Positions 12,676 to 16,116 of a stretch of DNA of 16,116 bases are shown piece by piece. Each line of letters begins with the position of its first letter. Positions within the stretch are counted from its first letter, which is position 1. The position numbers and the translations under genes were made by a program. Source of the DNA: JACRPZ01 sp040758255 (lineage in GTDB: Bacteria; Nitrospirota; Thermodesulfovibrionia; UBA6902); contig JBFLVX010000040.1 of assembly GCA_040758255.1 (NCBI GenBank), positions 1 to 16,116 of the forward strand. The letters run 5' to 3'. Below the pieces are notes generated by a model, which had not been told where the DNA came from, ran no database searches, and saw only the letters and a program-made list of their open reading frames with translations.

Positions 12676-15104
12676 CTCTTTTCATCCCCCTTTATCGGTA
12701 TTGTAAAATAAAAAGTCGTTCCCTGCCCGGCTTCTGATTCAAGCCAGATGCGGCCTTTGTGCCTCTCTATTATTCTCCTGCAAAGCGACAGACCTATGCC
12801 GACACCGGGATATTCCCTCCCGTGCAGTCTCCGGAACATATCAAATACTTTCTCCTTATATTCAGCTCCAATGCCGACGCCATTGTCTTTTACTGAAAAT
12901 ACCCATTCATTCCCCTTCTGTTCCGCCGATATATGAATGAGCGGCGCATCCTTGCCTCTGAATTTTATGGCGTTGGATATTAAGTTCTGGAATACCTGAA
13001 GAAGCTGGCTTGCGTCCGCCTTTATGACAGGGAGGGTCCCGGTGGTTACAAGCGAGCCACTCTCCTCGATCGCAAGTTTGAGGTTCGCAACCGCGTTCCC
13101 AAGTACCTCGGCGCTGTTTACTTCTTCAAAAGATTTGCCTTTTGTCTCAACCCTTGAATATGCCAGAAGCCCTATTATCATCTCCTGAAGCCGGCTTGCT
13201 CCCTCGACCGCGAATGCGATAAATTCATCCGCGTCTTTGTCGAGCTTTCCTCTATAACGCCTCTCTATCAACTGGAGATAACTCGCTATCATCCTGAGCG
13301 GCTCCTGAAGGTCATGGGAGGCTATATAAGCGAACTGCTGAAGCTCTTCATTGCTCCTTTTTAGTTCACGGTTGTACTGTTTTACCTCTTCCTTTGCCTT
13401 CCTCAGATCCTCATTTAATTGCAATTCCGCCTGATAGCGTTCCTTGTAAAAATATACCCTCTGCTGCCTCCAGACAATTCCGATGCTCAGGCCTGAGCCG
13501 AGGAGCAAGAGTCCAACGAGGATGACTACCGTCCAGAGCCTCTCCCTCATCGGGGAATAAATCTCCTCCTCATCCATCTTCGAAACGATAAACCACTGCG
13601 AACCGGGTATCGGCCCTATTGATGCCAAGACCGGCACACCCCTGTAGTCTATGCCTTCGACAATGCCAGCTATGCCGAGCACAGCCATTGCGGCAGGAAG
13701 CTCTTTATTGCTCAGAGGGAACCTGAGGGAAAAGGCGGTATCCTTGAGATGCCTCAGTTCATTAAGATATATAATTTCATCACCCTCACGCCTGATGAGC
13801 AATGTCTCGCCTGTGCGGCTTGGTGTCGGCCATGACTGGATCAAAGGATATAGAAATTTAAAGGGGTCAATGTGCAGGATTAACATCCCTACAAGACGCC
13901 TCTCTTTATTCACCTCTAAAAAGAGGGGGACGGAAAGACCGAAGTGTATGTCGCCTGCGGCTGCATCTTTATGAAGGTCAATGAAATCAATCTTTTCCTT
14001 TTGTATCGCATCGGCGATATATCCCATGGCATGGCTTTTGGCCTCTTCAGTCATTTCTCCTGCCGATAACATCAGCCTCCCCTCGGCGTCAAATAACAGC
14101 GCCTTTTCATACGAATAGTATTTGACCAGATCGCTCATGATCTCCAGTGTCTCAGCCCTGGATCGGTGATCATTTTCATTCTCAATGAACCGGCTTATGC
14201 TGTTAATGACCGCCTGACTCCCTGATAAAACCATGACATCATTGATACGCTCTTCACGCCAGCTTGCTATCTGGTTCACCTTAAGTTCTTTAATGGCGGA
14301 AAGCTCCTGTCCCACCTTGACCATATAGTGTTTTTCATGATCTCGGAAATAGAGATAACCGGCCGTGAGAATGCCGGTTGCAAGAAAAACAAATATAATA
14401 ACAAGCATATATGCTGACCGCCTGGCGGGACTATCCGGCGCAATGCCGTCTGAAAACGCCCTCTGCCATGAAGAAAAGAGAAGCCCTGCGCCGAGAACAA
14501 AAAATGCGAGTGAGGTAGGCAGAGCCGGCGGTATGATTCTGCTGCCGTAAAGAAAAGGCGTGCCGAGAAAATAGGCGAGAAGTAAAGAGCAGCTCGTCAG
14601 GATTGTAAGAAACGCTAAACCGAATGCTACAGCCGAATGCCACGGCCTGCCTGACGGCAGGAGAAGCGATAAAAATGCGAGACCGGCAAGTATAAAACAG
14701 AGGGCGGTCAGAGGAGACATATACCCTACCGGAACTCCGTTCACCATCCCTGCGATATTTATGCCGAGGTGCTCGATCGCGATGTGCTCACCCATCAAAG
14801 AGATGACAAAGAAGAAGATTCCCGCAAGTACGCCAGTTGCCCCAATTGCCACGCTTATGCGGTATGCCGCACGGCTGAGCGGAAGCCTGGCAAGGATGAT
14901 CACTCCTGCTCCGTACAAGAGGAATAAGAGCGCAGTGCTTGGAGCCATCGGTATCTTACCCGGCAGAAAGGCGGCGAGAATCGGCGCTCCGGCAACCCAT
15001 CCGATAAGAGCCGCAATGCCCAGGCCTGCGGAGATTATACCGCATAGCATTATGAATGCGGAGAAAACTCGATCTTTATTAAGCCCCTGATGAGGTACTT
15101 TCAC
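12672..15104 (-). CDS. Membrane sensor histidine kinase, phytochrome-type transmitter
   Basis: An 810-residue kinase. The N-terminal part (about 15-253) has about seven hydrophobic helices (near 17-40, 55-73, 82-105, 131-150, 158-182, 195-212, 230-253) resembling a MASE-type integral membrane sensor. An extracytoplasmic region of about 265 residues (255-520), probably a double-Cache-like domain, and a further helix (523-545) follow, then a coiled coil (555-590). HisKA has H597 in FAYIASHDLQEPLRMI; HATPase_c has N-box NLISNAIKF (707-715), G1 DNGVGIG (740-746) and G2 GVGIGLSL. The SHDLQEPLR H-box is the bacteriophytochrome/Cph1 class, which pairs with Rcp1-like receivers such as the one encoded next. 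No chromophore GAF-PHY module is present. The start is GTG at 15104 with AAGG just upstream and an in-frame stop three codons further up. First gene of the minus-strand array. Confidence 0.92.
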   Translation of the reverse strand: MKVPHQGLNKDRVFSAFIMLCGIISAGLGIAALIGWVAGAPILAAFLPGKIPMAPSTALLFLLYGAGVIILARLPLSRAAYRISVAIGATGVLAGIFFFVISLMGEHIAIEHLGINIAGMVNGVPVGYMSPLTALCFILAGLAFLSLLLPSGRPWHSAVAFGLAFLTILTSCSLLLAYFLGTPFLYGSRIIPPALPTSLAFFVLGAGLLFSSWQRAFSDGIAPDSPARRSAYMLVIIFVFLATGILTAGYLYFRDHEKHYMVKVGQELSAIKELKVNQIASWREERINDVMVLSGSQAVINSISRFIENENDHRSRAETLEIMSDLVKYYSYEKALLFDAEGRLMLSAGEMTEEAKSHAMGYIADAIQKEKIDFIDLHKDAAAGDIHFGLSVPLFLEVNKERRLVGMLILHIDPFKFLYPLIQSWPTPSRTGETLLIRREGDEIIYLNELRHLKDTAFSLRFPLSNKELPAAMAVLGIAGIVEGIDYRGVPVLASIGPIPGSQWFIVSKMDEEEIYSPMRERLWTVVILVGLLLLGSGLSIGIVWRQQRVYFYKERYQAELQLNEDLRKAKEEVKQYNRELKRSNEELQQFAYIASHDLQEPLRMIASYLQLIERRYRGKLDKDADEFIAFAVEGASRLQEMIIGLLAYSRVETKGKSFEEVNSAEVLGNAVANLKLAIEESGSLVTTGTLPVIKADASQLLQVFQNLISNAIKFRGKDAPLIHISAEQKGNEWVFSVKDNGVGIGAEYKEKVFDMFRRLHGREYPGVGIGLSLCRRIIERHKGRIWLESEAGQGTTFYFTIPIKGDEKR

Positions 15105-15182
15105 AGTGCCTTATTTAAACCCTGTTCGACAGATAAGTATCCGGCTATTTAATGTGCCTGTAATGTGATATCCCATACTTGC

Positions 15183-15210
15183 ATTATATCAGAATAGGGT
15201 TTGCATGCAA
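15183..15210 (-). promoter_or_regulatory. Promoter of the signalling operon
   Basis: On the minus strand TTGCAT (15210-15205), a 16-nt spacer and TATAAT (15188-15183) form a good sigma-70-type promoter about 80 nt upstream of the kinase GTG at 15104. The -35 lies in the palindrome TTGCATGCAA (15201-15210), which could also be a regulator site. It is placed to drive the whole array down to 5634. Confidence 0.58.
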
Positions 15211-15288
15211 GGGAAGCTTCAGGGCGGAGAGCGTTTTATGGCAGATTTCATGAAGGATCCGGCATTTAACGCTACCGGAATAATTGAA

Positions 15289-15314
15289 AACCCCTCAGTC
15301 TCTGCTGAGGGGTT
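15289..15314 (-). terminator. Intrinsic terminator of the small gene
   Basis: A perfect 10-bp stem, AACCCCTCAG with CTGAGGGGTT, and a 6-nt loop. Read on the minus strand, the stem ends in GGGGTT and continues TTCAATTATT, giving a modest U-tract; the plus side has no T-run. It lies 42 nt past the stop of the 44-residue gene and upstream of the kinase-operon promoter, so it would insulate that operon. Confidence 0.68.
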
Positions 15315-15355
15315 CTGAAAACTTAATCATGCGGCAGGCAATTCAGCAGAAAAAA

Positions 15356-15490
15356 CTACGCTGTTTCTCTGCGTTGCCGGGGAGCGCATCTGTCATTTAT
15401 CTTTGTCAGTATGGTCTTTACGCTCTCACAAAAATGCTCGATGTCCTTATCTTGGAAGCGTTTGTTTTTAGTGCTTTTCTTTTTTTTCAT
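15356..15490 (-). CDS. Putative 44-residue basic small protein
   Basis: An ATG-initiated frame of 44 codons. The start is very basic (MKKKKSTKNKR), the centre is amphipathic (KDIEHFCESVKTILTKIND), and the end is Arg-rich (RCAPRQRRETA). I do not recognise the family. Support comes from context: AAGGAG at 15508-15503 (12-nt spacing, a little long), a promoter with perfect TTGACA at 15601-15596, and a strong hairpin terminator just after the stop. The frame lies alone between tyrS and the kinase operon on the same strand. Two cysteines (near residues 20 and 36) might bind metal or form a disulfide, but there is no motif to prove it. It could alternatively be a small regulatory RNA whose transcript merely contains an open frame. 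Confidence 0.5.
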   Translation of the reverse strand: MKKKKSTKNKRFQDKDIEHFCESVKTILTKINDRCAPRQRRETA

Positions 15491-15572
15491 CTCTTTTTTA
15501 AACTCCTTTTATAAAGTTTTTTATCTTATTCTCTTTTCTATTTTTGCAATACATAGTGAAATTCGGCACACT

Positions 15573-15601
15573 ATTCTCTACATTTCCACCTTGCTTGTCA
15601 A
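15573..15601 (-). promoter_or_regulatory. Promoter of the small gene
   Basis: On the minus strand a perfect TTGACA (15601-15596), a 17-nt spacer and GAGAAT (15578-15573, four of six consensus bases). The predicted transcript starts near 15566 and has a leader of about 75 nt before the ATG at 15490. The remaining DNA between here and tyrS (15609-15688) shows nothing recognisable. Confidence 0.5.
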
Positions 15602-15688
15602 TATTTAATAATTAAATTGTGAAAAAAATATGAAGGCTTGAGGGGTTGGGCGGGAAACGTGACGAAAAAGAACAAATAAATCTTATGC

Positions 15689-16116
15689 TTAAGGCAGGAC
15701 TTTGAGGAACCTTCTTTTACCGGCTTTTAGCAGATACTCTCCTGAAGGCGGGGTCTTATCCGGGTCTGTCCACTTCTCGCCGTCTATGCTGACAGCGCCC
15801 TGTTTTATGAGCCTTATGGCCTCGCCGGTGCTCTTGGTAAGCCCGCTCTCTTTCATTATCCTGGGAAGCCATGCCTCACCTTTGAGCTGAAAGACAGGTA
15901 TTTCCTCAGGCACTCCTTTATTCTTGAATATATTCTCAAACTCCTCTTTTGCGCTGACAGCCGCCTCTTTGCCCCAGTATCTTTCAGCTATTTCTGCCGC
16001 AAGAGATTTTTTAGCCTCCATTGGATGAACGGTCTGATTTTTCAATCCTTCTTTCAATCCCTTCAATTCTTCAGTGGAGATATGGCTTAAAAGCTCATAA
16101 TACTTAATCATCAATT
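15689..16116 (-). CDS. tyrS: Tyrosine--tRNA ligase, C-terminal part (5' end outside window)
   Basis: The last about 142 residues of a TyrRS; the frame is open at the window edge, so the catalytic Rossmann domain (HIGH and KMSKS motifs) is not visible. The fragment begins LMIKYYELLSHIS, matching the helix after the catalytic core. It continues through the conserved HPMEAKKSLAAEI and the family linker (KGVPEEIPVF), and ends in an S4 RNA-binding domain (about the last 65 residues, including GLTKSTGEAIRLIKQGAVSIDGE without the full stretch being unusual). The S4 domain binds the tRNA-Tyr long variable arm and anticodon side. The in-frame ATG and TTG at the window end are internal codons, not starts. 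The enzyme attaches tyrosine to tRNA-Tyr. The gene lies upstream of, and co-directional with, the small basic gene but has about 90 nt before that gene's promoter. Confidence 0.93.
   Translation of the reverse strand, partial: LMIKYYELLSHISTEELKGLKEGLKNQTVHPMEAKKSLAAEIAERYWGKEAAVSAKEEFENIFKNKGVPEEIPVFQLKGEAWLPRIMKESGLTKSTGEAIRLIKQGAVSIDGEKWTDPDKTPPSGEYLLKAGKRRFLKVLP

Noticed and set aside
15284..15608. Plus-strand hydrophobic open frames
   Set aside because: They run through the terminator hairpin and promoter of the minus-strand small gene, and the Phe/Leu-rich ends are reverse translations of its Lys-rich start.

Overview
The window is a bacterial chromosomal segment of mid GC content, dominated by two-component and cyclic-di-GMP (c-di-GMP) signalling genes, with housekeeping translation genes (serS, a serine tRNA, tyrS) around and between them. 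I cannot assign the organism firmly. Multi-sensor kinases, a periplasmic c-type haem sensor, HD-GYP proteins and dispersed short palindromic or GGGG/CCAAAATC-type repeats would fit an anaerobic or microaerophilic Gram-negative environmental bacterium such as a Nitrospirota or deltaproteobacterial lineage. That placement is inference only.

Layout. (1) 1-3128, + strand: the tail of a response-regulator receiver protein, a REC-histidine kinase hybrid and a REC/HD-GYP protein, packed as one operon (18-nt gap, then ATGA overlap). (2) 3149-4576, - strand: serS followed directly by tRNA-Ser(UGA). (3) 4642-5472, + strand: a secreted M23 (LytM-type) endopeptidase, divergent from serS. (4) 5634-15104, - strand: one long co-directional array read from a good promoter near 15183-15210. 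In transcription order it holds a membrane-bound phytochrome-type kinase, an Rcp1-like single-domain receiver, a DUF559 endonuclease-like gene wrapped in repeats, a REC-PAS-PAS-PAS-kinase-REC hybrid, a membrane PAS-GAF-HD-GYP protein, and a periplasmic haem-c/GGDEF diguanylate cyclase. (5) 15105-15688: mostly regulatory DNA plus a probable 44-residue gene with its own promoter, ribosome binding site and terminator. (6) 15689-16116, - strand: the C-terminal S4 part of tyrS, cut by the window edge.

Working together: the minus-strand array couples input kinases and receivers to a predicted c-di-GMP phosphodiesterase (HD-GYP) and a predicted c-di-GMP synthase (GGDEF) that are translationally coupled to each other. 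The plus-strand operon ends in another HD-GYP output. The segment is therefore a c-di-GMP control hub sensing membrane, redox or haem-ligand, and cytosolic signals.

The most unusual structure is at about 11588-12218. A small DUF559 (PD-(D/E)XK-type) gene is bracketed by two nested inverted repeats: an outer 18-bp CCAAAATC-type repeat and an inner GGGG-rich palindromic repeat with G-quadruplex potential. It sits inside the signalling operon. The inner repeat is tandemly amplified in 33-bp (11-codon) steps and is translated as the C-terminal tail of the DUF559 protein. The 3' side of the module carries the Shine-Dalgarno sequence and start codon of the next kinase. It looks like a REP/RAYT-like repeat-nuclease cassette. 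A second, unrelated palindromic mini-insert lies in frame inside the ATPase domain of the kinase at 280-1614.
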